Assembly: GCA_902774015.1 (NCBI GenBank)
Contig: CACYHB010000004.1
Coordinates: 111,795-175,794, forward strand
Length of the DNA stretch: 64,000 bases
Direction: 5' to 3'
Source: Oscillospiraceae bacterium
GTDB taxonomy: Bacteria; Bacillota; Clostridia; Oscillospirales; Oscillospiraceae
This document shows positions 43,209 to 51,781 of the stretch, piece by piece. Position numbers and translations under genes: made by a program. Numbering within the stretch: the first letter of the stretch is position 1; every line of letters starts with the position of its first letter. Below the pieces are notes generated by a model that saw only the letters and a list, made by a program, of their open reading frames with translations, did not search any database and was not told the DNA's origin.

Positions 43209-45152
43209 TCAAATATCCAGCGCGGCGTGGTGGCCCTGGTAGGTGGCCTTGGTGATGGTGCCGACCGCGTTGGCATCGCCGATCACGCGCACCCAGGGCG
43301 CGCAGTCATAGAGCTCCTGGGCCACGTTCCAGCGGGGCCGCTGACCCAGGGCGCAGATGACCGTGGTGCCGGGGACGAGGACCTTCTCGCCGTCCTTCGT
43401 CTCGCACCAGATGCCTTCTTTCGTGACTTCCAGGCCCTTGTAGCCGGTGTGCACGGTGACGAGCTTGTTGAGCTTCTCCAAGAGCAGCGGGCGCTGCCGG
43501 ATCACGGAGTCGAGCGCCACATCGTCGCGCATCTCCACGAGGTGGACTTTTCTGCCCTCCATGCCCATGTGGATCGCACACTCCACGCCGGAGATACCGC
43601 CGCCGAAGACGACCACAGAGTCAGTAATAGGCTTTTCGTGCTTATACTGATCGTTCACGAGAATAACGTTCTCGCCGTCCAGGCCGGGGATCGGCGGGCG
43701 CAGCGGAGCCGATCCGGCCGCGATGATGATGGCGTCGGCGTGGTAGGCATCCGCAAACGCCTTTGTGACCTCCTGACCGGTGACGATCTTGGCCCCGGCC
43801 TTCTCGGCCAGGCGCTTGTAGGTCTCGCCCAGCATGAACATCTCCTGCTTGAAGGGGAGCACTTCCTCGCTCTTGAGGATGCCGCCCACGCGGTCTTCTT
43901 TCTCGCAGAGGAGAACGTCATGTCCCCTTCTGGCTGCGGTATAGGCTGCATACAGGCCGCCGGGGCCGCCGCCCACGATCAGGACGCGCTTTTTCACGGG
44001 CGCCGGGGTGATCTCCATGCCCTCGTCCTCACGGCCGATGATCGGGTTGATGGCGCATCTTCTGGTACCGGTGGCCGCGCGCTCGGACATGCAGACGAAG
44101 CAGCGCATGCAGTGGACGATCTCGTCGTCCCGGTTCTCCATGACCTTCTGGGGCAGGAAGGGATCGGCCAGCAGCTGACGGCCCATCTCCACGATGTCCG
44201 CCTTGCCGGAGGCGATGATCTCCTCCATCTGCGCGGGATCGGAAAGGCCGCCGATGGTGGCCACGGGGATGGAGACGTGCTTCTTGATCTCGGCCGCGAG
44301 ATAGACGTTGCGGCCGTGCTCCTCGAACATGGAGGGATGGGTGATGCCGAAGGTGCGCTGATAGGTGCCCGCGGTCACGTGCAGCAGATCCACATAGGGC
44401 TCGAGGATCTTGGCGATCTTGACGCCCTCGTCGAGGTCATAGCCCTCGGGGACGAACTCCGCGCCGGAGAGGCGAAACTCGATGGGGAAGCCGGGGCCGA
44501 CCGCGGCGCGCACGGATTTCAAAATCTCGATGGCCAGACGGCAGCGATTCTCGGTGGAGCCGCCGTACTCGTCGGTGCGGTGGTTGAACATGGGGGACAG
44601 GAACTGGTTGATGAGCCAGCCGTGGCCGCCGTGGACCATCAGCATCTCAAAGCCCGCCCGTTTGCAGAGGCCCGCCACATGGCCGTAGGCCGCCACGATC
44701 TCGGCGATCATTTCCTTGCTCATGGCCTTGTAGGGCACGCCGTCAGCTCTCACGCCGTCGTCGGCGCTCCACTGGTTCAGGCCGTGCTGCTTGTTTTTGT
44801 CGGTCATGTACGTTCCGGCGAACATGCCGGAGTGAGAAAGCTCCGCGCTGGGGATGGCGCCGTGGCGGCGGATCGCGTCGGCTGTGTAGGTTGCCTTAGG
44901 CAGAGAGTTCAAAATGCTCTCGTCCAGGCGGTAGGCGTGGCTGCCGTCGCTGGGGTGCACCATCAGCTCGCTGATGGTGACCGCCGCGCAGCCGCCCTTG
45001 GCGCGATATTCATAGAAGGCCTGGGACTTGGGGCCGATGCAGCCGTCCAGCTCAATGTCCGTGCCGCCCATGGGCGTGGAGAACATGCGGTTGCGATACC
45101 AGACGTTGCCGATGCGGATGGGCCTGCAAAGGTTCGGGTACTTGCGTTCCAT
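43209..45152 (-). CDS. Old yellow enzyme-type Fe-S ene-reductase (2,4-dienoyl-CoA reductase/BaiCD-like)
   Basis: A 647-residue oxygen-sensitive flavoenzyme. An FMN TIM barrel (1-340) with HGGHGWLINQFLSP and NHRTDEYGGS at 174-199 precedes four [4Fe-4S] ligands at Cys348, 351, 354 and 366. A C-terminal FAD/NAD(P)H domain has GGGPGG at 394-399 and GGGISG. This set matches enoate reductases and BaiCD/BaiH-type enzymes, which reduce C=C bonds next to carbonyls in steroids, bile acids or flavonoids. Pairing with a glucuronidase suggests reduction of the released aglycone. Confidence 0.9.
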   Translation of the reverse strand: MERKYPNLCRPIRIGNVWYRNRMFSTPMGGTDIELDGCIGPKSQAFYEYRAKGGCAAVTISELMVHPSDGSHAYRLDESILNSLPKATYTADAIRRHGAIPSAELSHSGMFAGTYMTDKNKQHGLNQWSADDGVRADGVPYKAMSKEMIAEIVAAYGHVAGLCKRAGFEMLMVHGGHGWLINQFLSPMFNHRTDEYGGSTENRCRLAIEILKSVRAAVGPGFPIEFRLSGAEFVPEGYDLDEGVKIAKILEPYVDLLHVTAGTYQRTFGITHPSMFEEHGRNVYLAAEIKKHVSIPVATIGGLSDPAQMEEIIASGKADIVEMGRQLLADPFLPQKVMENRDDEIVHCMRCFVCMSERAATGTRRCAINPIIGREDEGMEITPAPVKKRVLIVGGGPGGLYAAYTAARRGHDVLLCEKEDRVGGILKSEEVLPFKQEMFMLGETYKRLAEKAGAKIVTGQEVTKAFADAYHADAIIIAAGSAPLRPPIPGLDGENVILVNDQYKHEKPITDSVVVFGGGISGVECAIHMGMEGRKVHLVEMRDDVALDSVIRQRPLLLEKLNKLVTVHTGYKGLEVTKEGIWCETKDGEKVLVPGTTVICALGQRPRWNVAQELYDCAPWVRVIGDANAVGTITKATYQGHHAALDI

Positions 45153-45195
45153 GGCGTGTTCCTCCTGTATTTTGTGCCGTTCGTTCCATCACAGA

Positions 45196-45225
45196 CTATA
45201 CCAATACTTTGTTCTCTTTGTCTAT
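45196..45225 (-). promoter_or_regulatory. Promoter of the ene-reductase/glucuronidase operon
   Basis: On the minus strand TAGACA, an 18-bp spacer and TATAGT with a TGG extended -10 lie 44 bp before the ene-reductase start. An AGGAGG site follows near the ATG. The rest of the 45153-45469 gap shows no gene. Confidence 0.6.
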
Positions 45226-45469
45226 AAAAAATCAGTATAAAGAATTCCGTATGACACCTGTTTTTCCCGTCCAGCGAAACCCTGACAGAACACAGACTGA
45301 ATGATGAACTTTCAAGCATATTTTAGAAAAAAGCTTGATCTTGTATACATACGAGAATCCGTGTGAACTGGCGAGTTCCGGTGACTATCCACGATCCCAT
45401 ATTCCCCAAATAATCCCCAGCAATAAAGCTCCCAAAAACTTTTCACCTCGAAAAGTTAAGAATAAACAT

Positions 45470-46154
45470 CCGCCCGCCTAGCGGGCGGTTTTTCACATGC
45501 GGGCATAGCCCTTTGTTCCTCGCAGACACGTCAAACGTGTAATACGATCTGCCAACTGCGCGAAGACTGTTACTTGCTGCCCTTAAAAGGGCCAACCTCA
45601 CTCATCGTGAGTTGTTCACCCATCTGATCTTCTTTCAGTTGGTTCTTGATGTACTCCGCAATTCGGCTCGTGTTCTTTCCTACGGTATCCACGTAATATC
45701 CCTTGCACCAGAACTCTCGACTTCTGTACTTGTATTTCAGCTCGCCGAATTGCTCATACAGCATGGTGCTGCTCTTTCCTTTCAGGTATCCCATGAAGCT
45801 CGATACCGACATCTTTGGAGGGATCTCCACCAGCATATGTACATGGTCTGGGCACACTTCTGCTTCAACTATCTTTACGCCCTTCCATTCGCACAGTTGC
45901 CGCAGTATCTTTCCTACTGCCAATCTCTTTTCTTCATAAAATACTTTTCGCCTGTACGTTGGCGCAAACACAACATGGTATTTGCAATTCCACTTCGTAT
46001 GCGATAAACTGTTTATGTCATTCAAACTCACTTGAATGTCCTCCTTTTGCTATCCCTCGTGCAGTTGGCCGACCGCACCTCCAGTATAGCAAAAGGAGTT
46101 TTTATGTCTTCCTTATCGCTTAAGCTCTTTTGAACCACAGGCCTAGCCTGTGGT
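45470..46154 (-). mobile_element. IS200-type insertion sequence (ends approximate)
   Basis: A single-gene IS200/IS605-family element. The transposase (45570-46031) is flanked by two subterminal hairpins, each with loop CTA: arms CCGCCCGC / GCGGGCGG at 45470-45488 and ACCACAGGC / GCCTGTGGT at 46134-46154. Such hairpins are recognised by Y1 transposases. No TnpB gene or target duplication is expected or seen. Exact cleavage ends lie a few bases outside the hairpins. Confidence 0.85.
45570..46031 (-). CDS. tnpA: IS200-type Y1 transposase TnpA
   Basis: A 153-residue HUH-family single-strand transposase. The HUH motif is PDHVHML near residue 62, and the catalytic Tyr is in the helix IAEYIKNQ near 128. 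Length and the start HTKWNCKYHVVFAPTYRR are as in intact IS200 transposases. The frame is complete, so the element may be active. The DNA is AT-richer than its surroundings, consistent with transfer. Confidence 0.95.
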   Translation of the reverse strand: MSLNDINSLSHTKWNCKYHVVFAPTYRRKVFYEEKRLAVGKILRQLCEWKGVKIVEAEVCPDHVHMLVEIPPKMSVSSFMGYLKGKSSTMLYEQFGELKYKYRSREFWCKGYYVDTVGKNTSRIAEYIKNQLKEDQMGEQLTMSEVGPFKGSK

Positions 46155-46395
46155 TTTCGGACGACAAAAAGACCGTTTTCTTATCGAAAACGGTCTTATT
46201 GGTGCGTCAGGACACCGATAATCATACATTTCGGCGTTTCTTACTCAAAATGATGGGGTGGGTGCAAAGTGGGTGCAAACTGCTGTGATGAACATAACAA
46301 TAACCAAAAAGGCTCATGGGCAGCCCTCCTTCACAAAATGAAAAGAGACCGGATTACTCCGATCTCTTAGCTGCTATTCATGTTGAAAAGGGAGT
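46155..46395. other. Intergenic stretch between IS200 and AcrVA2-like gene
   Basis: Holds two hairpins. One at 46170-46196 (AGACCGTTTTC / GAAAACGGTCT) has a minus-strand T-run; the other at 46343-46368 directly follows the AcrVA2-like gene. Between them GGTGGGTGCAAAGTGGGTGC could encode QFAPTLHP on the minus strand, as in some integrase tails, but the frame is only about 30 codons long. No supported gene. Confidence 0.5.
46343..46368 (-). terminator. Terminator after the AcrVA2-like gene
   Basis: Stem AAGAGACCGGA / TCCGATCTCTT with one mismatch and a TTTTC run on the minus strand. Confidence 0.75.
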
Positions 46396-47532
46396 TCATT
46401 TGCCTCGCTTTTTCTTGCTCGTATTGGGGTTCCTTTTCCCTTTCATTGATTCTTTTGCTTCATATACTACGACTGCCTGATCATCACGATTCGCACCGAC
46501 AAACAAATCTGATTTCCAGCGAAGAACTGGTATTGTTCGGCCTTCGCCTGTCCAATAATGCTGGAAGTGTGCCCTCCTTACATGTGGGCGTCTTTTCTTC
46601 CCACGTTTAGTATTACTATCGGCAACATCTTCATTGTTTTTATCATCAGAACTCTCTGCAGAATCAGTATTTTGTTCGATTGGGCTTTTGCCTAGTTGCA
46701 GTTTCCGATATACGATTTCCGCATACTTGGTACCTACTTCATGAAGCTTGATTGCAGGATCACTTTCGTCCTTCTGTCGTGGCGCTTTCTGGGGCTTTTT
46801 GCGTCGCTTGATCTGCTTGATATCTGGCTCTTCAGAAGAAAGATAATACATCAGATTGATTGCGAGATTCAAAGCCTTTCTCTCTGCGAGGATACACTCA
46901 TCCGCTTCCTGATCATTCAAATGACGGTCGATGAGCACTGTCCGTTTATATGATGACAGCCAGTCCAAGTATTGCTGCGTTTCGAAGACCTGAGATACTT
47001 TCATGCCATTGGTAATGGGGAATGCAAAGGATATTCCGGGATAAATCTGTGATTCACTTTCTTGCTTTCGATCAAGATAATTGAAATTAATCCAGAGCAT
47101 ATCGGGATGGTTCTCAATATGGACATACATCCCGGCTGTTTCCTCATCTTTGATTTTGGGCAGTGTTCCTTCGGGAAAGAAGAACAGCATATCCTTGAAG
47201 GGAAGCCTTTCAAGAAAAGATATCAGTATAGTGGTATCCTCTGTGTATGACATAGCATCAACGAACTCGCGATTGAAGCTATAAACAGCCTTCGTTCGTT
47301 GCCAACCCTTAAACGCCAATAACAGAGGCAAATACATCGCAAAAGCGCCCGATCCAGTAGCTCTTGTTATTCTGGCGGTAATTCCCTTTATATGCTCCTG
47401 CGAACCCACAAGATTATCCAGGCATTCTGAATCCTCGGTTGTCCAATGGATTTTATGAGATAAAGCCTGAAATCTATCGTTGATCTGATGTAGCAAGTCA
47501 GTTAAGGAGTCTCTGTCATTTCGAATCATCAT
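46396..47532 (-). CDS. AcrVA2-like protein (candidate anti-CRISPR family)
   Basis: A 378-residue soluble protein. The C-terminal segment at 314-345 fits the pattern RPHxRRxHxxxYWxGxG followed by RWxxxxFV, as I recall for the C-terminus of AcrVA2, the type V-A anti-CRISPR that acts on Cas12a translation. A second recalled match is a helix ending in EPDI near residues 222-238. The linker at 285-313 is low-complexity, and the last 25 residues are very basic. DNA is AT-richer than flanking genes. It sits by an IS and a tRNA-derived repeat, so it is probably mobile-element cargo. No Cas12a gene is in the window. The anti-CRISPR function is inferred from the family only; related proteins may do other jobs. 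Confidence 0.65.
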   Translation of the reverse strand: MMIRNDRDSLTDLLHQINDRFQALSHKIHWTTEDSECLDNLVGSQEHIKGITARITRATGSGAFAMYLPLLLAFKGWQRTKAVYSFNREFVDAMSYTEDTTILISFLERLPFKDMLFFFPEGTLPKIKDEETAGMYVHIENHPDMLWINFNYLDRKQESESQIYPGISFAFPITNGMKVSQVFETQQYLDWLSSYKRTVLIDRHLNDQEADECILAERKALNLAINLMYYLSSEEPDIKQIKRRKKPQKAPRQKDESDPAIKLHEVGTKYAEIVYRKLQLGKSPIEQNTDSAESSDDKNNEDVADSNTKRGKKRRPHVRRAHFQHYWTGEGRTIPVLRWKSDLFVGANRDDQAVVVYEAKESMKGKRNPNTSKKKRGK

Positions 47533-47626
47533 ATACCCCTCTTATGAAGATACCAATTAACACTGAACTGTCGAAAAGGAGTATATCATAAATAACTGGC
47601 TTTCGGAAGATGCTTTATAGCCGTCC

Positions 47627-47676
47627 CTATTGTATCATAGCCTGTGTACCAATGTGGTTGCGGGGGAAGGATTTGA
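47627..47676. repeat. 50-bp direct repeat containing tRNA-fMet 3' end (right copy)
   Basis: Identical to 5457-5506. Here the left arm of the hairpin present in the other copy is missing, so the exact match begins inside the hairpin. It forms the outer edge of the hairpin array at 47627-48043. Confidence 0.85.
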
Positions 47677-48005
47677 TCCGCCTTGCGGTGAGGCGAAAAA
47701 CCGTTCGGGCTTGCGCTGATCCTCCTGTTTTTCGATCGCTGCGGAAATTGAAGGCTCCCTGCATCCGCCCCCGGCGGCGGGAGCCCTCAATTCCAACGAC
47801 CTCCGGGTTATGGCTTCGCCCCGCCTTGCGGTGCCCGGAATTTCCGCGCCGCCGCAGAGCGCGGCTTGAAATTCCGACCGCTGCGGATAAGACGCCTGTC
47901 CTTCCTCTGCCACCGGCAGCGGGCGGGCGTCTTATCCCAACGAGCTGCGCTCGTCGGTCTCATAACCCGGGGAACATCGGCGTAGACCGCTCCCGTCACC
48001 GTATG

Positions 48006-48040
48006 AAAAAGACACCCATCCTACGGATGGGTGTCTTTTT
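48006..48040 (-). terminator. Terminator of tRNA-fMet
   Basis: Perfect stem AAAAAGACACCCATCC / GGATGGGTGTCTTTTT, loop TAC, just past the tRNA 3' end on the minus strand. Confidence 0.9.
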
Positions 48041-48044
48041 CATG

Positions 48045-48120
<76 letters not shown>

Positions 48121-48264
48121 ATATTTTCTTTAGCCTAGATAATATAGCACACGCAGTTCCGAATGTCAAGCCTTTTCCGAAAAAGATTTCCCTGGCCAAT
48201 TCTGCTTCCTCTCAGGCAGATTCATCCCGCCTCCCGCCCGCGGCGGAAAGGCGGGATGATTCGC

Positions 48265-49053
48265 TCAGAACTCCTTTTCCCAGGAGGCGATCACCGCGTC
48301 CGTGACGGCCGCGCGAAAGCCCCGCTGCTCCAGCGTGCGCACACCCTGGATGGTACTGCCCGCAGGAGAGCATACCCGGTCCTTCAGCACGCCCGGGTGC
48401 TCGCCGCTCTCCAGGATCATCTGCGCCGTACCCATCAGCATACGGCAGGCGTAGGCGATGGCGTCCTTCCGCGGCAGGCCGCAGGCCACAGCGCCGTCGG
48501 CCAGCGCTTCCACGAACATGGCGGCATAGGCCGGGCCGCAGCCGGTCACGCCGGTGGCGGCGTCCAGCAGATGCTCCTCCAGCTCCTCCACCGCACCGGA
48601 AGCGGCCAGGAGCCGACGGACATACGCCTTTTCCTCCTCCGTCACCTTGTCGGACGCGGTCAGAAGCGTGACGCCGCAGCCCGCGGCCACGGGGATATTC
48701 GGCATTACCCGCACCACCGGCAGCCCGCCCAGCAGCGAATCCAGCGCGGCCAGGTCCCTGCCGGCCACCATGGAGACGACTACCAGCCGTTTTGTGCGCG
48801 CTTCCAGCACGTCCCGGATCCCGCTGAGCATGCCGTCGAGCATCTGGGGCTTGACGGCAAGAAACAGCACGTCCGCCTCAGAGGCGACTTCCCTGTTTTC
48901 ACAGGCCTCGCCGCCCAGCTCCTGCGCCAGGCGCCGTGCCTTCTCCGGCGTGCGGTTGGCGAGCAGCAGCCTGTCCGCCGCGCCGCTTTTCGCGGCTGCC
49001 CGCGCCAGCGCGGAACCCATGTTGCCCGTTCCGATAAAGCCGACTGTTGTCAT
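48265..49053 (-). CDS. proC: Pyrroline-5-carboxylate reductase
   Basis: Last step of proline synthesis: reduces pyrroline-5-carboxylate with NAD(P)H. The N-terminal Rossmann motif is GFIGTGNMGSAL, LFLAVKPQ follows, and the C-terminal signature is GVTGCGPAYAAMFVEALADGAV and CSPAGSTIQGV. Length (262) is normal. A single gene, cytoplasmic, with a hairpin at 48222-48259 after it. Confidence 0.97.
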   Translation of the reverse strand: MTTVGFIGTGNMGSALARAAAKSGAADRLLLANRTPEKARRLAQELGGEACENREVASEADVLFLAVKPQMLDGMLSGIRDVLEARTKRLVVVSMVAGRDLAALDSLLGGLPVVRVMPNIPVAAGCGVTLLTASDKVTEEEKAYVRRLLAASGAVEELEEHLLDAATGVTGCGPAYAAMFVEALADGAVACGLPRKDAIAYACRMLMGTAQMILESGEHPGVLKDRVCSPAGSTIQGVRTLEQRGFRAAVTDAVIASWEKEF

Positions 49054-49116
49054 ATGTAATCCCGTCCTTTTGTTTTTTTCTTCAGTTTACCACGCCCGTA
49101 TGCCGCTGGCAACAGG

Positions 49117-49144
49117 AAACGCCTGCCCCGTCGGGCAGGCGTTT
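49117..49144. terminator. Hairpin after the CNNM gene pair
   Basis: Stem ACGCCTGCCC / GGGCAGGCGT with loop CGTC and a short T-run, 32 bp after the stop of the second CNNM-type gene. Confidence 0.65.
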
Positions 49145-49175
49145 TGAAATCGTTTGTGTAAACCGGAAGTTCCGA

Positions 49176-50441
49176 TCATTCCGCTTCCTTCTCCGGATTC
49201 TTTTTCACCAGGAGCTTTTCCACCCGGTGGCCGTCCATGGAAAGAACCGTGACGGTCAGGTCTTCATATTCAAAGCTGTCGCCGGGTTCCGGAAAAGCGC
49301 CGAAGCTCTCCACCGTCCAGCCGCCCAGGGTCTCGCTCTCGGCCTCGAAGCTGTCCTCGTCGATGCCGACAAGCTCCAGAAAGTCCGGGATGGTCATGTC
49401 CCCGTCCAGCTCGAATTCATCGGCGCTGCGCTTGACGACTTCCTGCTCCACGGTATCGGTCTCGTCCCAGATGTCGCCCACGATCTGCTCCAGCACGTCC
49501 TCCATGCTGAGCACGCCCAGCATACCGCCGTACTCGTCGGAGACGACGGCCAGGTGCTGCTTTGCCCGCTTAAGGGCGTTGAGCACCGCGGGCAGCTTCA
49601 TGGTCTTGTACACGTAGCAGGGCGGCATCAGAAGGCTGCGGATATCGGCGCGGCCATCGTCGGCCACGGCCTTGAGGAAGTGGTTCAGATACAGAACGCC
49701 GATCACGTTGTCGATGCTGCCCTCATACACGGGCAGGCGCGAATAGGGCGCCTCCTCGATGACCTTGAGGATCTCTTCCCAGTCGTCGTCAATATCCAGC
49801 GCCACCACGTCCACGCGGGCGGTCATGACCTCGGAGGCGGAAATCTCCGCAAAATCGATGGCGGCCTGCACCAGCTCGGACTGATCCTCGTCGAGCACGT
49901 CCTCGTCCTCGGCGGTCTCGATGATGGACTGCAGTTCCTCCACGGCCTCCTCCGGGTCCTCTTCCTCCTCGCCCTTCATCCACACGGTCAGCAGGGCAAT
50001 GAGCTTAACCACAAGCCAGATCAGCGGCGTGAGCAGCACGCGGAGCGTGTTCACGGCATAAGCGTTTCGCATCGAGAGACGGTTTGCATTTTTCTTGGCG
50101 GTGATTTTGGGGATCGTCTCGCCGAAAAGGATGACCAGCACGGTGATGATGAGGGTGCTCAGCCAGGTTTTCCCGTCGCCCCCGGTGAGGATGTTCACCA
50201 GCACCACGCCCAGCGAGGAGGCGGCGATGTTCACCAGGTTGTTGCCGATCAGGATGGCGGAGAGGGTATCGTCATAGCGCTCGCAGAGCTTCAGCGCCGT
50301 GCCGGCGCGCTCGGAGCCGTCATCCCGCAGGCTCTCCAGCCGGAGCTGGCTGCAGGAAGAATAGGCCATCTCCGAGCCGGAGAAAAAGCCGGAAAGCAGC
50401 ACGCAGGCGGCGATGCCCGCGATCACGAGAAACAGGCTCAT
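49176..50441 (-). CDS. CNNM/CorC-type membrane protein with CBS pair (second)
   Basis: A 421-residue protein with an N-terminal DUF21 transmembrane domain (about 1-145, FFSGSEMAYSS), a CBS pair (about 200-335, SRLPVYEGSIDNVIGVLY and LAVVSDEYGGMLGVL) and a C-terminal CorC/HlyC transporter-associated domain. Members move or regulate magnesium or other cations. The start at 50441 overlaps the stop of its paralogue by 4 bp, so both are co-translated, perhaps as a heterodimer. Confidence 0.92.
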   Translation of the reverse strand: MSLFLVIAGIAACVLLSGFFSGSEMAYSSCSQLRLESLRDDGSERAGTALKLCERYDDTLSAILIGNNLVNIAASSLGVVLVNILTGGDGKTWLSTLIITVLVILFGETIPKITAKKNANRLSMRNAYAVNTLRVLLTPLIWLVVKLIALLTVWMKGEEEEDPEEAVEELQSIIETAEDEDVLDEDQSELVQAAIDFAEISASEVMTARVDVVALDIDDDWEEILKVIEEAPYSRLPVYEGSIDNVIGVLYLNHFLKAVADDGRADIRSLLMPPCYVYKTMKLPAVLNALKRAKQHLAVVSDEYGGMLGVLSMEDVLEQIVGDIWDETDTVEQEVVKRSADEFELDGDMTIPDFLELVGIDEDSFEAESETLGGWTVESFGAFPEPGDSFEYEDLTVTVLSMDGHRVEKLLVKKNPEKEAE

Positions 50442-51718
50442 GCCTCCGCACCCCCTTCCCTTTCGGGCTGCAGCTTCACGTGCAGCTTGCGGATGCGGTT
50501 GTGCTCCATGGCGGAGACGGTGACAGTCAGGCCATGGTAGGTAAAGCTCTCGCCCACCCGGGGGATGGCGGTGAACTGCTCGTAGGCCCACTCGCCCATG
50601 CGGGTGTTCACAAGCTCTTCATTTTCCTCGGGATCTTCAAAGCCCAGGGTCTCGAACACGTCGGTGACGGATTCCTCCGCATCCACCTGGTATTCGCCCT
50701 CGCCCAGCTCGACGACGGGTTCCTCCACCACGTCGTCCTCATCCCAGATCTCGCCCACCAGCTCCTCCAGAATGTCCTCCACCGTGACGATGCCCAGGGT
50801 GCCGCCGTAGTTGTCGGTGACGACGGCCATGTTCTGACGCTTGCGGGACATGAGGGGCAGCAGCTCGTCGATGTTGGTGCTCTGGTGGATGAAGAAGGCC
50901 TCGTCCAGCAGGGGCCGCAGCTCGAGAGCTTCCCCTTCGTGCAGCCAGGCCTTGATGAACTTGCGGATCTGCAGGATGCCGATGATGTTGTCGATGCTGC
51001 CCTCGTACACGGGGAGGCGGCTGTGGTTCTGGGACTTGATCTGCGAGAGGATCTCCTCGTGGCTGTCGCCGATGTCGATGGCGGCCAGGTCCACCCGCGG
51101 GGTGAGGATGCTCTCCACCGTCACGTCCCCGAACTGCAGGGCGGAGGAGATCAGGTCGCCCTGCTCCTCGTCCAGCGTGCCCTCCTCCGTCATATCCTCG
51201 ATGAGGTCATAAAGCTCATCCTCGGTGACGGAGATCTCCGGCTCGCCGCGGGTCAGCTTCGCGGCAGTCTGACCGATCCAGGTCAGCAGCGCCGAGAGCG
51301 GCGCAAAGAGCAGCATGAAGAAGCGCAGGCTCCCGGCCGCGGCCAGGGCGCACTTCTCGCTGTACTTTTTGGCGATGCTCTTGGGCAGCATTTCGCCCGC
51401 GAAGAACACGGCGATGGTGGTGAGGACCGTGCTGAGCGTCACCGCGCTCAGGCCCCAGCGGCGCGTGACCGCGACGGTGACCAGGGAGGCTGCGGCGATG
51501 TGCACGATGTTGGTGCCGATCAGAAGCGTGCTGATAGCGCGGTCAAAGCGGTCCAGGATCCAGAGGGCGTTCCTGCCCCGGGGATCGCCGTGATCGGCGT
51601 GGGTTTTGATCTTATTGCGGGAGACGGAAGCAAACGCCGTCTCCGCGACCGCGAAATACGCGGCCATAAACAGTAACGCGATTGCGATGATCCATGGCAA
51701 TCGACTGCCATCGTCCAT
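50438..51718 (-). CDS. CNNM/CorC-type membrane protein with CBS pair (first)
   Basis: A 426-residue paralogue of the next gene with the same DUF21, CBS pair and CorC domains (AVAETAFASVSRNKI, SRLPVYEGSIDNIIGIL, MAVVTDNYGGTLGIVT). Two paralogues in tandem suggest duplication and a paired transporter or regulator of divalent-cation flux. Confidence 0.92.
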   Translation of the reverse strand: MDDGSRLPWIIAIALLFMAAYFAVAETAFASVSRNKIKTHADHGDPRGRNALWILDRFDRAISTLLIGTNIVHIAAASLVTVAVTRRWGLSAVTLSTVLTTIAVFFAGEMLPKSIAKKYSEKCALAAAGSLRFFMLLFAPLSALLTWIGQTAAKLTRGEPEISVTEDELYDLIEDMTEEGTLDEEQGDLISSALQFGDVTVESILTPRVDLAAIDIGDSHEEILSQIKSQNHSRLPVYEGSIDNIIGILQIRKFIKAWLHEGEALELRPLLDEAFFIHQSTNIDELLPLMSRKRQNMAVVTDNYGGTLGIVTVEDILEELVGEIWDEDDVVEEPVVELGEGEYQVDAEESVTDVFETLGFEDPEENEELVNTRMGEWAYEQFTAIPRVGESFTYHGLTVTVSAMEHNRIRKLHVKLQPEREGGAEA

Positions 51719-51781
51719 AAGAGGATCAACAACTCCTTTGTTGCAAAGTTAAACTGTATAATAGCACGAATCTCCCATTGC

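Larger units (their letters stand above)
47627..48043. repeat. Hairpin array built around tRNA-fMet fragments
   Basis: A non-coding block next to intact tRNA-fMet. In order: tRNA 3'-end fragment (47654-47673); stem 47743-47759/47779-47794; same-orientation fragment of 20 bases (47793-47812, equal to 48068-48087); stem 47836-47852/47859-47876; stem 47885-47898/47924-47937; small stem 47941-47953; and an inverted copy of the D/anticodon arm (about 47948-47972). It ends with the tRNA terminator. An open frame across it (47635-47913, minus) spells tRNA sequence (GSNPSPATT) and is judged spurious. Confidence 0.75.

Noticed and set aside
46241..46330. Possible integrase tail (minus-strand frame with QFAPTLHP)
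   Set aside because: The motif resembles the end of some tyrosine recombinases, but the frame is only about 30 codons and is closed upstream by a TGA. Too short to call.
47635..47913. A 92-codon frame on the minus strand
   Set aside because: It reads through tRNA-derived fragments (GSNPSPATT comes from the tRNA 3' end) and hairpins. Best explained as non-coding repeat DNA.
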